The translations under genes were made by a program, and so were the position numbers. Of a stretch of 42,798 nucleotides of DNA, positions 35,471-42,798 are shown in pieces. The stretch is taken from contig CAKSNQ010000013.1 of NCBI GenBank assembly GCA_934476315.1, positions 1 to 42,798 on the forward strand, given 5' to 3'. Within the stretch, counting starts at the first letter, position 1. Every line of letters begins with the position of its first letter. Origin of the DNA: an uncultured Eubacteriales bacterium. GTDB taxonomy: Bacteria; Bacillota; Clostridia; Oscillospirales; CAG-272. A model generated the notes under the pieces. The model made no database searches. It was given only the letters and a program-made list of their open reading frames with translations, and was not told where the DNA came from.

Positions 35471-35571
35471 TCGTTTTCCCATCCCCCCGTCGCCCTCGTC
35501 CCTCCGTCGCCCCAAAAGCAAAGCCGGAGCACCTGCGACGTGGCAGTGCCCCGGACATTTTGCAAAATCCG

Positions 35572-36024
35572 TTATTTTTTTCTGTGAACTCGATAAAACT
35601 CACGCACAAAATCAATCAGATGCAACAGCAGAATTCCGAGCGCGAACCCGGCGATGTCCATCCACATGTCCTTGACGGAAGCGGTACGCCCGTTGAACAT
35701 CTGCAAGGTTTCATCCATCAGCGAAAAGAACATTCCGCCACCGCCAAGCGCCAGGGCGCGGGAACGTCGGTCGGACGGGCGCGAACGCAGGTACAGCGTC
35801 AGAACCAATCCCAGCGCACAGAATTTCACAAAGTGAACCCACTCACGGATATACGGCGCTCCCTCCTCGGCATCCACGCCAAAAAACGTTGCCACAAACG
35901 CGCTGATATGCTCCGACGCCCGCAGAGGAAGCAGGGAGTTGCCCCAGATCAGGCAGAGGAGTAAAATCATTAAAATTGTCAGAAGCGGTTTCTTGACCGT
36001 CCCTCTCTTCTCTTCCGTGCTCAT
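35572..36024 (-). CDS. VanZ-like membrane protein
   Basis: A 150-residue membrane protein with four hydrophobic helices: about 12-30, 63-81, 92-105 (SRALALGGGGMFFSLMDETL) and 118-136. The order and the acidic DETLQMF and DMWMDIAGF motifs after helices 3 and in helix 4 fit the VanZ family. VanZ gives low-level teicoplanin tolerance in enterococci, but most relatives have unknown roles in the envelope. It lies 158 bp after the CapB-type kinase on the same strand, so it may be co-transcribed. AAGGAAAGG precedes the ATG. Confidence 0.85.
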   Translation of the reverse strand: MSTEEKRGTVKKPLLTILMILLLCLIWGNSLLPLRASEHISAFVATFFGVDAEEGAPYIREWVHFVKFCALGLVLTLYLRSRPSDRRSRALALGGGGMFFSLMDETLQMFNGRTASVKDMWMDIAGFALGILLLHLIDFVREFYRVHRKK

Positions 36025-36059
36025 AGCAACCCGCCTTTCCTTGCATTATCCGCGCACCG

Positions 36060-36110
36060 CACAAACCATTGACCGTTAGGCGCCAGCGTTGAACGTTGAA
36101 CGTTAATTGA
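36060..36110. repeat. Short degenerate 7-bp repeat
   Basis: GTTGAAC occurs twice in tandem (36088-36101), followed by GTTAATT and preceded by TTGACCGTTAG. It resembles the GTTGACC repeat 3' of hisS and again lies just downstream of a gene, the CapB-type kinase. Confidence 0.55.
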
Positions 36111-36181
36111 TGATTACCGACCGCCGCACGCAGACCGAAAACGACTGTCGACAAAGCAATGCCGCGGGCATTTCCTTCAAC

Positions 36182-36913
36182 TCAGCGCTCGGTCGCCCCG
36201 TAGGAACCATAATACTTTCCGCCGCGTCTCGCATACACCCCGCTACTGCGGGTATAGCCGTTGTACACAATGCCCAAAATCCGTATGCCGGCGTATTGCA
36301 ACTGATTGACCGCCTCACGAACCTCCGCGCGGCGCGTCTTGCGATGGCGGAGAACCATCACAATCCCGTCCAGCCCCCCGGAAATCGCCAAAGGGTCGGA
36401 AACACAGTTGACCGGCGGAAGGTCCACAATGACATAGTCATACTGCCCCGCGAGCGTCGCCAGCAACTTCTTCATCCGCGCCGAACCAATCAGCTCCGCG
36501 GGATTGGGGGGGATGTCTCCCGAAAAGAGCACAGAAAGCCCCTCGTGCAACACGCCCTTGTGGATACAGGCATCGTCCCCACCGGAGAGCATGTTGGACA
36601 GCCCCGGCGCACCGGGAGTTTCCAGCACCGCGTTGACCGAGGGGCGCCGCATATCTGCGTCGATCAGGATGACGCGATGTCCCGCCTCCGCCAGAGAATA
36701 CGCCAGGTTGATCGAGGTGAAGCTCTTGCCCTCCTGGGGGTTGGAGCTGGTCACGCCGATGATCTTCCCGCCCTCCTTGTCCGGCAGGGCAAACGACAGA
36801 TTCGTGCGGAGCAGGTTGTACGCCTCGCGGGACAAAAAGTCCAGCTCTGCGCCCACCCGCTTGTGGTCGCGGGACTTTGCCCGCTCTCTCTGTATACTTT
36901 CTTCTTTTTTCAC
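36182..36913 (-). CDS. CpsD/CapB-type bacterial tyrosine kinase
   Basis: A 243-residue BY-kinase that, with the adjacent transmembrane adaptor, controls chain length and export of extracellular or capsular polysaccharide. Walker A is TSSNPQEGKSF near 55-65, Walker A' LIDADMRRPS near 84, and Walker B YVIVDLPPV. The C-terminal Tyr cluster (VYARRGGKYYGSYG) is the expected autophosphorylation site. The start is GTG at 36913, nine bases after AAGGA. It lies 42 bp after the adaptor gene. No glycosyltransferases or flippase lie in the window, so the polymer genes must be elsewhere. Confidence 0.93.
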   Translation of the reverse strand: MKKEESIQRERAKSRDHKRVGAELDFLSREAYNLLRTNLSFALPDKEGGKIIGVTSSNPQEGKSFTSINLAYSLAEAGHRVILIDADMRRPSVNAVLETPGAPGLSNMLSGGDDACIHKGVLHEGLSVLFSGDIPPNPAELIGSARMKKLLATLAGQYDYVIVDLPPVNCVSDPLAISGGLDGIVMVLRHRKTRRAEVREAVNQLQYAGIRILGIVYNGYTRSSGVYARRGGKYYGSYGATER

Positions 36914-36955
36914 GTATATGTATCCTTGCTTTGTTCGTTTTTGTGTCCCGGGTGT

Positions 36956-37696
36956 TCAGCGGGGGCGATACTTCCGCGCCATGTGGCTGTTGACATCGGG
37001 GATGATTGCCAGCACGGGAATCTCGTCGTGGAACATCCGCTTGATGCACTCCTCGGAGTCCACCCGGTCATTCCGCAACCGCATCAGGACAGCGAGAAGA
37101 ATCCCGAACGCCAGTCCCGCCAGCAGTCCGACCACCGTATTCCGCGCATAATGCGGAGAGGATGCTTCGCGCGGCGGAACCGCGCTGTCCACCACCCGCA
37201 CCGTCGAGCCGTCAATAATTCCGGCAATGCGCACCGGCAAAACCTCGGTGATGACGTTGGCGAGGTTGCTTGCCTCCTGCGCGTCCGTGCTTTGCACACG
37301 GATGGCGAACACCTCCGTCCCGTTGACGTCCCCCGCCGACACCATGTCGATCATGACCTCCGGCGAGTAGCGAAGCGTCGTCCCGTACTTTTCCTGATAG
37401 GCATCCCGGACAAGCAACATCATGTCGCGGGTCTTGAGGATTTCGGCGTAGGTTTTGACCAGGCTCTGCGACGCGAACAGGTCCGACGTCGTAATACTTC
37501 CCACCGAAATCTTCCGGTTGTTCACATACATTTTCGCCACCGCCGTATAGACCGGCGTTTTGAAATAGACCGTTCCGCCCAGCGCCAGCGCCGCGCCCAA
37601 CACCGCGGTTATCAGAAGCAACCACCATTTTTTCAGGACGGGAACGATCAATTCCCGTAAATCCATTTCGTGTGCTTCCTGTTGCATTTCCATCAT
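36956..37696 (-). CDS. Wzz/CpsC-type polysaccharide chain-length adaptor
   Basis: A 246-residue protein with a membrane helix at each end (about 22-44 and 187-208) and an extracellular domain between, the Wzz/YveK/CapA layout. MDLRELIVPVLKKWWLLL is the family N-terminus, and VVDSAVPPREASSP is the Pro-rich motif before the second helix. The cytoplasmic tail (209-246) would bind and activate the kinase encoded next. A promoter lies about 50 bp upstream, and GGAG precedes the first of two adjacent ATGs. Confidence 0.92.
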   Translation of the reverse strand: MMEMQQEAHEMDLRELIVPVLKKWWLLLITAVLGAALALGGTVYFKTPVYTAVAKMYVNNRKISVGSITTSDLFASQSLVKTYAEILKTRDMMLLVRDAYQEKYGTTLRYSPEVMIDMVSAGDVNGTEVFAIRVQSTDAQEASNLANVITEVLPVRIAGIIDGSTVRVVDSAVPPREASSPHYARNTVVGLLAGLAFGILLAVLMRLRNDRVDSEECIKRMFHDEIPVLAIIPDVNSHMARKYRPR

Positions 37697-37747
37697 GATC
37701 TTAAAACTCCGGTATCAGAATTCGGGCGCGTGGCACGTTATACTATC

Positions 37748-37776
37748 ATTGTAATACAAACCACCGCATTTGTCAA
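37748..37776 (-). promoter_or_regulatory. Promoter of the polysaccharide kinase operon
   Basis: On the minus strand TTGACA (37771-37776) and TACAAT (37748-37753) are 17 bp apart. Confidence 0.8.
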
Positions 37777-37813
37777 GAAAGGTGCCGCAAATTCCGAAAA
37801 ACGGTAAAGGCTC

Positions 37814-38278
37814 TCACCCCCGACATAGCCCAAGGCGACGGAGGACGCGCCCTCCCAGCGCACGCATCGCATGCCAACCCCGGCGCACCGGGTAAAGCGC
37901 GCAGTGCAGGCGTACCCACAGGCGGTAACGGAGATCGGTCGTGCGGACGAACCGATTTCCGCGCCAGAACGCGGTCATCACGCCGAGCACCTGCCCCGCG
38001 GAGATGTCGTATTCATTTTGCAGGCAATGATCCCCGCGGATGACATAGCCCCCATCCTTCAGAACGCGGACAATGCGGTGCAGAATATACACCCCTTCCC
38101 GCCGATAGAGCACAACGTCATAACGGCGCGGAGACGCCCGCAGAGCGGAAATCTGCACCGTGTCGCGCCGTTCGCGCAGGAGCGGCTCCATGCTTTTCCC
38201 CACCGTCGGGCACAGGTAAATGCCCTCCTCGGCAAGGAGCTGTTCGATCGTGCGGACCGATTTTTGCTCGCCGGTCAT
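37814..38278 (-). CDS. S24/S26 family peptidase-like protein (SipW-type Ser/His)
   Basis: A 154-residue protein related to signal peptidase I and LexA-like peptidases. The nucleophile motif GKSMEPLL has Ser29. The general-base segment YDVVLYRREGVYILHRIVRV has His67 where most bacterial signal peptidases have Lys, which is the arrangement of the SipW/ER type. GDHCLQNE follows as the third conserved box. There is no clear N-terminal membrane anchor; the C-terminus is Arg-rich with amphipathic segments. The ATG overlaps the PqqD-like stop by four bases (ATGA), so the two are coupled. Its likely job is to cleave a peptide handled by its two partners; this is inference. Confidence 0.8.
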   Translation of the reverse strand: MTGEQKSVRTIEQLLAEEGIYLCPTVGKSMEPLLRERRDTVQISALRASPRRYDVVLYRREGVYILHRIVRVLKDGGYVIRGDHCLQNEYDISAGQVLGVMTAFWRGNRFVRTTDLRYRLWVRLHCALYPVRRGWHAMRALGGRVLRRLGLCRG

Positions 38279-38541
38279 GGCACCAGTATTCCGTTATCCC
38301 GCATCTGCGCGATCAGGGCATCGACCGAGCCGCGGGCGGTCTCGGCGTCCACCTCGTACTTTTCGGTCAGGAACTCCGCCGCCTGCGCTTCCGTTTTTCC
38401 GTCCGCGATGCACGACCAGATGTCCGCCGCCGTCTTGTTCAGCTTAATCATGCCGTGAAAGCTCTTGCTCGCCTCGCCGACCGCCACGACCACGCCGCCG
38501 TCTCCGATGCGCCGCATGACAAATCCTTCTTTAATCTTCAT
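38275..38541 (-). CDS. PqqD-like protein (RiPP recognition-element fold)
   Basis: An 88-residue protein with the PqqD layout: a beta-hairpin (MKIKEGFVMRRIGDGGVVVA), the family motif KLNKTAADIWSCI near residue 35, then winged helices ending in MRDNGILVP. PqqD-like proteins bind leader peptides and present them to modifying enzymes. The ATG at 38541 overlaps the kinase stop by 11 bp and the stop overlaps the peptidase start, so the three genes form one translational unit. No radical SAM enzyme or precursor peptide is seen nearby. Confidence 0.88.
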   Translation of the reverse strand: MKIKEGFVMRRIGDGGVVVAVGEASKSFHGMIKLNKTAADIWSCIADGKTEAQAAEFLTEKYEVDAETARGSVDALIAQMRDNGILVP

Positions 38542-39334
38542 CTCCGCTCTCCTTTTCCCCGTTTGTTTCTTGTCCGGATACCGCATCCTGCGTGAGCTTT
38601 TTGCCTGTCAGTCCCTCCCACGAGACGCGAACCGCCTCCTCGCTCATATCGCACCACAGTCGGCAGAACCGGACGCCGCCTGCCGCCCCGAGGCGTCCCA
38701 ACAGCTCCAGCGTGCGCCCCGCCGCCCGCGCGTCCTGCGGCAAATAGGTCTGTCGCACGAGCAGTTCCGGGTGGGAAAGGACATCCAGAGGCTCGGTGCG
38801 GTTGAACGTCCCGCGCTCCAGAACACACAGCCCGGCAAGCGGAACGGTACGGTTGCGCTGCCAACGCTCCTTCCCCGCCCACGGCGTGGAACAGACCTCT
38901 GCGCTTCCGTCCGGAAGCAGGTGAAGAATCGGCTTGTCCCCGTTGACAATACGTACACGGTTGCCGAAATATTGCCGCCACAGGAGGATGTGCGTTGACT
39001 TTCCCGTCCCGCTCGGCGCGGTAAACAGATAGCCCTTGCCATCCAGCGCAATGCACGCGCCATGAAATACAAACCGATCGTAATACGGCAACCTTTCCGC
39101 GATCTCGCGGTACAGGCAAAGGGACTCGGCATACGCGGTTTCGATGCTTCCCCCCATGGTTTGTGCCTCCGCGCACTGCGCGCGCACCTGCTCCTCGGTC
39201 GTCCCGACGCAAAAGTCAGGTTCAGGAACCGGATCGGGGCAGACGTACGCGTCGCAAAACTCGCGCACCCACGGGTCACGGCACTCCACGCGGACAGAAA
39301 GCCCCGCCAGCTTCATTGTAAATGTCTCTGCCAT
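38531..39334 (-). CDS. HPr kinase-like (HprK-type) P-loop protein
   Basis: A 267-residue protein similar to the C-terminal kinase domain of HPr kinase. Walker A APSGTGKST is at 106-114, preceded by FHGACIALDGKGYLFT, and followed by the conserved NGDKP (131-135) and WAGKE (152-156). The first 90 residues are Cys-rich and diverge from HPrK. Similar proteins phosphorylate the C-terminus or Ser residues of some lasso peptides; others have no known role. GGGAGGG before the ATG at 39334 sets the start, so an upstream extension of 31 codons is not used. It is first in a three-gene unit with its own promoter. Confidence 0.82.
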   Translation of the reverse strand: MAETFTMKLAGLSVRVECRDPWVREFCDAYVCPDPVPEPDFCVGTTEEQVRAQCAEAQTMGGSIETAYAESLCLYREIAERLPYYDRFVFHGACIALDGKGYLFTAPSGTGKSTHILLWRQYFGNRVRIVNGDKPILHLLPDGSAEVCSTPWAGKERWQRNRTVPLAGLCVLERGTFNRTEPLDVLSHPELLVRQTYLPQDARAAGRTLELLGRLGAAGGVRFCRLWCDMSEEAVRVSWEGLTGKKLTQDAVSGQETNGEKESGDED

Positions 39335-39391
39335 GCCGAATCCCTCCCGGCAACAGTCGCGCTCACGGAGACGTTGCCTATATTTTGTTTC

Positions 39392-39434
39392 ACTGATTTG
39401 TTTCAGTATACCACACAGGCGGCGCACTTGTCAA
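39392..39434 (-). promoter_or_regulatory. Promoter and operator-like dyad of the kinase-PqqD-peptidase unit
   Basis: On the minus strand TTGACA (39429-39434) and TATACT (39405-39410) are 18 bp apart. The dyad ACTGA-N6-TCAGT (39392-39407) overlaps the -10 and start point. TGAAACAAA is directly repeated there. This looks like a repressor site, but the regulator is unknown. Confidence 0.65.
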
Positions 39435-39529
39435 GGGATTGCCGCCATCCGACAGCGCGGCGGCGATTGTCTTTCGCGGCATATGCGGGCGGGAGGAAGC
39501 AAAGAAACCACAAAAAGTCGCACAGTGCC

Positions 39530-40440
39530 CGGCGAATGGGGCGCGGGGGAGCCGCCTACGCTACACGGCAGGCGCGGGCGTTTGAGCCGATTCTCCCCCA
39601 CACATTCTGCATGAAAGTCTATTAACCCAAAGTACAAACCAACAGCGACCGAAAGACATCTGAATTTTTTCCATAGCAAAAAACAACATTCTTTCAGCGG
39701 TCTTTGCGGGGAGAGGACCATCTCAAACGCCGAAGTTCGGCGGCTTGCCGCGGTCCTCGCCTCCTCACACTCCTTGGCTGTACGCCGCATTTCAGCGGCT
39801 ATCCCGCGCGCTTTCTCCAGCGGCGAGGGAAAACTCGCCAGGAGTTTTCCCTCGCCCAGTTTCCTATATTTCAGCGAACCATCGGGAGGGGTGTGGGGTC
39901 CGTCTGCGGCTACGCACGCAGACCCACGCGGCACTCCCTGCGCCGCCCTCCCCAATGTGCCGCGCATCCAAGCCTTGGAGTGGAGGGCGTGGGGGGAGCA
40001 ACCCCGACGCCTGAGGGGTTCTTCCCCCACATCCTGCGCAAAAGCGCTCCAACCCAAAGTAGATACCAGCCGCAAACATAAAACACCTGCTATCCCCTGC
40101 AATTTCAGCATCTTCAGCCGCTTTTTTCTTTTGAGACCAGAGGCACAAAAGAAAACCGATTGCCGCGGCAGTACCCGCCGCGGACAATCCACAAAAAAGA
40201 AAATGCCGGGGAGTTTCGCGCTCTGCGGAGCGCGAGGAGGGCTACGCGCCCTCCACTGCGCCGCCTTTTGAAAAAGGCGGGCGAAAACTTTAATGAGAGA
40301 CAGCAAAATTTCGAAAGAAAGCGGACAAAACTTAAAAAGAGGGATAGCTGAATCCTTTAGAACCCTAAAGTCGAACAGCCTATCCCTCTACAAATGTTTT
40401 TGAAGGGTGTGGGAAACTTTTTCCTAAAAAGTTTCCCACG
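39530..40440. repeat. Composite interspersed repeat, copy B
   Basis: The largest copy, with parts repeated within itself. Modules 3-4 lie at 39535-39650. A perfect 15-bp hairpin (39822-39836 with 39842-39856) is next. Module 2 covers 39885-39960, modules 3-4 recur at 39985-40065, and module 5 runs 40110-40235, with CCGCGGCAG/CCGCCGCGG and CGCGCTC-TGCG-GAGCGCG (40217-40234). GGAGGG/CCCTCC, the GCCTTTTGAAAAAGGC module, a nested GAGGGATAG hairpin (40340-40390) and the perfect 14-bp GTGGGAAACTTTTT hairpin (40409-40439) complete it. Open frames such as 39431-40306 on the minus strand cross hairpins and are not supported. About 1.1 kb here is free of genes. Confidence 0.78.
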
Positions 40441-40515
40441 ACATACTCCATATCCCCCAAAACGGCTTGGCAGATGCCTGACCACCGTCAGGTTTTCACC
40501 ACCAAGCCGAACGAT

Positions 40516-40755
40516 TCAATTCATAAACTGCTCCATGTTGCTCACCAGCGACCGCATCTGCGACTGCGAATGGGTCTGGGCGGCAGCATCAATGAGCCGT
40601 TCCCGCTGGGATTCGCTGAGCGCGGCAAAATGCTCCATGGCGTGCATGTTCTGCGCCAACGCCATCATCAGCCCCGTCGGAAGCGGACGCTCCCCGCCCT
40701 GTTCCGGACGGATGTCATCCTGTCGGTCGTCCTCTGCCCCGCGTTTGTTTTGCAC
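40516..40755 (-). CDS. Small conserved-looking hypothetical protein
   Basis: A 79-residue soluble protein. The first 25 residues are charged and probably disordered. The rest is helical: LPTGLMMALAQNMHAMEHFA, then ALSESQRERLIDAAAQTHSQ and SQMRSLVSNM. The spacing resembles small clostridial proteins I recall ending in a helix after SREEM/SKKEM, but I cannot name a family. AAAGGTGG lies nine bases before the GTG at 40755; a TTG two codons earlier is too close to it. It follows tadA by 48 bp on the same strand, so it is probably the last gene of that operon. Confidence 0.68.
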   Translation of the reverse strand: MQNKRGAEDDRQDDIRPEQGGERPLPTGLMMALAQNMHAMEHFAALSESQRERLIDAAAQTHSQSQMRSLVSNMEQFMN

Positions 40756-40803
40756 GGTCAATCACCACCTTTCTAAAGGTAGTATGCGCCGCGCCCGTCT
40801 CCC

Positions 40804-41349
40804 TCATGCCCCGGACGGCGGTTGCCGTTTGCCGACGAAAAAATCCGACAGCAGCTCCGCGCACGCACGGGAAAGAACACCGCCGACAATCTGCGGATGA
40901 TGGTTGAGCGGGTACGCGTTCAGATTCAACACACTCCCGCACGCGCCTGCCTTGGCGTCCTTGGCGCCGAACACCACCCGCCCCACGCGGGCATTGATCA
41001 TGCTCCCCGCGCACATTGGGCAAGGCTCCAGCGTCACATACAGCGTACAGTCGGACAATCGCCACCCGCCGAGCACGCGGCAAGCCTCCTCGATGGCGAG
41101 AAGCTCCGCGTGGGCGGTAGCCACACGATCGGTCTCCCGACGATTGCACGCGGCGGCAATCACCGCCCCATCGCGGACAACGACCGCCCCTACGGGGACC
41201 TCGCCCATATCGTAAGCGAGCCTTGCCTGCGCCAATGCCAGCGCCATAAAGGACTCGTCCTCCTGCTCCGGGCACCCCCGCACCGACTCAACCGAAGGCG
41301 CCGTTTTATCTCCCGCCCCGGATGCCCGGTCACGCTTTCCGCTACTCAT
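40804..41349 (-). CDS. tadA: tRNA-specific adenosine-34 deaminase
   Basis: Zinc deaminase that converts the wobble adenosine of tRNA-Arg(ACG) to inosine. The 181-residue protein has the catalytic HAE (His80, Glu82) and PCPMC (Cys110, Cys113) and ends near LLSDFF. Before the domain starts (FMALALAQARLA, about 34) there is a hydrophilic extension of some 30 residues, not seen in most TadA. AAAGGGG seven bases before the ATG at 41349 supports that start. It lies 36 bp after the CPBP protease gene. Confidence 0.93.
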   Translation of the reverse strand: MSSGKRDRASGAGDKTAPSVESVRGCPEQEDESFMALALAQARLAYDMGEVPVGAVVVRDGAVIAAACNRRETDRVATAHAELLAIEEACRVLGGWRLSDCTLYVTLEPCPMCAGSMINARVGRVVFGAKDAKAGACGSVLNLNAYPLNHHPQIVGGVLSRACAELLSDFFVGKRQPPSGA

Positions 41350-41385
41350 GAAAACGCCCCTTTCCGATTATCTCGTCGCGCTTGC

Positions 41386-42537
41386 TCAACGCCACGCGTA
41401 AATCACAGTAAAATAGATTATCTGCCCCAGCGCCAAAACAACAAATACCACCATGGCAGGCGAGCAAAACGCCCGAACGCCGACGCCACCCTTTGCAGGC
41501 GCCTCGTCAAAGCCGTCGGTGAGGCGCACCGTTTCCGGTTTTCCAAGCAGAACCGCCAGCGCCAAAAGTCCGACGCCAATGACCGCGACCTCCAGTATCG
41601 CGCACAGGCGAAGCGCGGTCAGCGACGGCAGACGCGCCATCAGAATATCCTCGATGACTGCGATAAAATTGTTGAAAAAGTGCAACAGCACGCCCGCCCA
41701 GATCGAACCGCTCCGGGCGCACAGCACGCCGAGAACCACGCCCGCCATAGTCGTGTAAAAAATCTGTGCAATGTTTTGATGCATCAGCCCAAACAACACC
41801 GCGCTGACCAGCACTGCGGTCGTCTTTCCGTACGGCAGGAGCGCCGAGAAAATCGCGCCGCGGAACAACAGCTCCTCGCAAAGTGCCGGAACGACCGCCG
41901 TTGAGATAAAGAGCAGAACGCCCTGTGTCGCCGTCATGCCGTAATGTGAAGCCCCCGAGGAGGACGGATAACCGATCCACGCGAGCACCTGACTGTTAAC
42001 GATGGCGGAGGACAAAATGACCGCAAGCCCCGCCGGAATCAGAAGCCACAGGCGCGGAGGAAGTTGCGGGGAAAGCGGCATTGGGGAGCGTTCCCGCCGC
42101 GGAGTAATCAGCCACAGAAAAATCGCGGGCAGTGCAAAGGAGAGAAAATAGGTCGCGCTGTCGATCAGCTTCTCCCCTACCTCGCCCATCGGCACGGCAG
42201 CCAACAGCAAAAGCGCAACAACGTCCAGCCCGTAGAACAGGATGAGAAACAGTAGCATCGCCATGCCGATACGTCCCGATGTCCGACGGAAATCGGAAAC
42301 TTCGCCCGCTCTCCGCGTCGTGCGCGACTTGCGCGTTTCCTTGGTGGGCGCGGTAGTCTCAATGCTCTCTGCGGTTTCCGTGACTTTCTCGACTTCCGCG
42401 GCATCCGCACTTTTTGCAACTTCTTCAACTTCTGCGAGCTTCGCGGTCTCCGCGATCTCCGTAGCCTCCGCACCGTTCGAGCCATCTGTCTCTTCCGAAA
42501 CTTTCGGCGCTCCGACGCCCTCACGCGTCTCACACAT
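41386..42537 (-). CDS. CPBP-family intramembrane protease with acidic N-terminal low-complexity region
   Basis: A 383-residue membrane protein of the CPBP (Abi) family, related to CAAX prenyl protease 2. The motifs are EELLFRGAIF (catalytic Glu pair and Arg), FGLMHQN (His) and HFFNNFIAV (His/Asn), all in membrane helices. About eight hydrophobic segments run from 90 to 383. The first 75 residues are a charged Ala/Glu/Thr/Lys-rich stretch (ETAKLAEVEEVAKSADAAEV) with near-heptad spacing, possibly a coiled coil. AGGAGG is eight bases from the ATG at 42537. An ATG two codons earlier is too near. Substrates are unknown. Confidence 0.9.
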   Translation of the reverse strand: MCETREGVGAPKVSEETDGSNGAEATEIAETAKLAEVEEVAKSADAAEVEKVTETAESIETTAPTKETRKSRTTRRAGEVSDFRRTSGRIGMAMLLFLILFYGLDVVALLLLAAVPMGEVGEKLIDSATYFLSFALPAIFLWLITPRRERSPMPLSPQLPPRLWLLIPAGLAVILSSAIVNSQVLAWIGYPSSSGASHYGMTATQGVLLFISTAVVPALCEELLFRGAIFSALLPYGKTTAVLVSAVLFGLMHQNIAQIFYTTMAGVVLGVLCARSGSIWAGVLLHFFNNFIAVIEDILMARLPSLTALRLCAILEVAVIGVGLLALAVLLGKPETVRLTDGFDEAPAKGGVGVRAFCSPAMVVFVVLALGQIIYFTVIYAWR

Positions 42538-42569
42538 CAGCATTCCCTCCTCTCCCGTTTTTCTTTATT

Positions 42570-42598
42570 ATTATAACGGATTTTCCTTTCTAAGTCAA
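42570..42598 (-). promoter_or_regulatory. Promoter of the CPBP-tadA operon
   Basis: On the minus strand TTGACT (42593-42598) and TATAAT (42570-42575) are 17 bp apart. Confidence 0.85.
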
Positions 42599-42644
42599 GG
42601 CTTTTTGCGGCAGGTCAGCACGATAGCACTCATTTTACATTTCA

Positions 42645-42798
42645 GCGACCCCGGGGAGGGGTATGGGGAGGGGTCATCGGCGCACACCTGCGCCGCCCTC
42701 CCAGCGCTGACGCGCCGCGTCGTTGCGGCGCGACGCGCATCCAGCCTTGGAGTAGGGGGTGTGCGGGGGAGCAACCCCGACGTTTGAGGGGTTCTCCC
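42645..42798. repeat. Composite interspersed repeat, copy C, cut by the window end
   Basis: GGGGAGGGGTATGGGGAGGG, CGCCGCCCTCCC, CGTCGTTGCGGCGCGACGCGCATCC (compare 5242-5266) and GGGGGAGCAACCCCGACG-TTTGAGGGGTTCT (compare 39990-40022) occur in the same order as modules 2 and 3 of copies A and B. The element continues beyond the window. Confidence 0.72.

Noticed and set aside
39431..40306. A 291-codon minus-strand frame in the repeat region
   Set aside because: It runs through several perfect hairpins and repeat modules, and equivalent frames in other copies are broken or shifted.
39530..40440. Insertion sequence
   Set aside because: No transposase frame, no terminal inverted repeats flanking the whole unit and no target duplication were found.

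Overview
The window reads as chromosomal DNA of a GC-rich Gram-positive anaerobe of the class Clostridia, probably near Oscillospirales or Christensenellales. The basis is consistent TTGACA-N17-TATAAT promoters, strong AGGAGG-type ribosome binding sites, a VanY/VanZ/CapAB/CPBP gene set, a DUF6062 protein, and a MalFG-type sugar operon built around DUF5696 and YIP1 proteins. The genus cannot be named from sequence alone. I recognise no tRNA, rRNA, CRISPR array, prophage or transposase.

Layout. (1) 72-2202, plus strand: AbrB-like regulator, ABC ATPase and ABC-2 permease, closed by three hairpins. (2) 2294-5012, minus: alaS with its own promoter. (3) 5060-5640: a composite non-coding repeat. (4) 5741-19520, minus: a seven-gene, 13.5 kb operon with one very large solute-binding protein, two pairs of MalF/MalG-type permeases, an NHL-TPR-YIP1 membrane protein and a secreted DUF5696 protein, but no ATPase. 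(5) About 19600-20565: a long non-coding stretch with an AT-rich, palindrome-rich island, then hisS (plus) with an unusual hairpin between its Shine-Dalgarno sequence and its start codon. (6) 22708-25721, minus: a hexapeptide-repeat acetyltransferase, recX and recA; 7-bp tandem repeats lie 3' of hisS and recX. (7) 25851-28160, plus: a DUF6062 protein, mnmM (ytqB) and a VanY-type carboxypeptidase. (8) 28373-35241, minus: a shikimate operon in six genes that encodes all seven steps to chorismate plus chorismate mutase, using two fusions (chorismate mutase-AroB and AroE-AroK). (9) 35572-37776, minus: a Wzz/CapA-like adaptor, a CapB-type tyrosine kinase and a VanZ-like protein. (10) 37814-39434, minus: an HPrK-like kinase, a PqqD-like protein and an S26-like peptidase with overlapping reading frames and no obvious peptide substrate. 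(11) 39530-40440: a second large composite repeat. (12) 40516-42598, minus: a CPBP protease, tadA and a small protein, followed by a third repeat copy cut off by the window end.

How the parts work together. The sugar operon looks like a complete surface glycan capture system except for energy coupling, which must come from an ATPase encoded elsewhere. The shikimate operon is self-contained from DAHP synthase to prephenate. The most unusual material is non-coding. A composite interspersed repeat, present complete or in part at about five places, carries hairpins whose arms have changed in a compensatory way between copies, including one with a C(UGCG)G tetraloop. A separate set of 7-mer tandem repeats sits just downstream of several genes. 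The kinase/PqqD/peptidase trio is the best candidate for an uncharacterised peptide-processing system.
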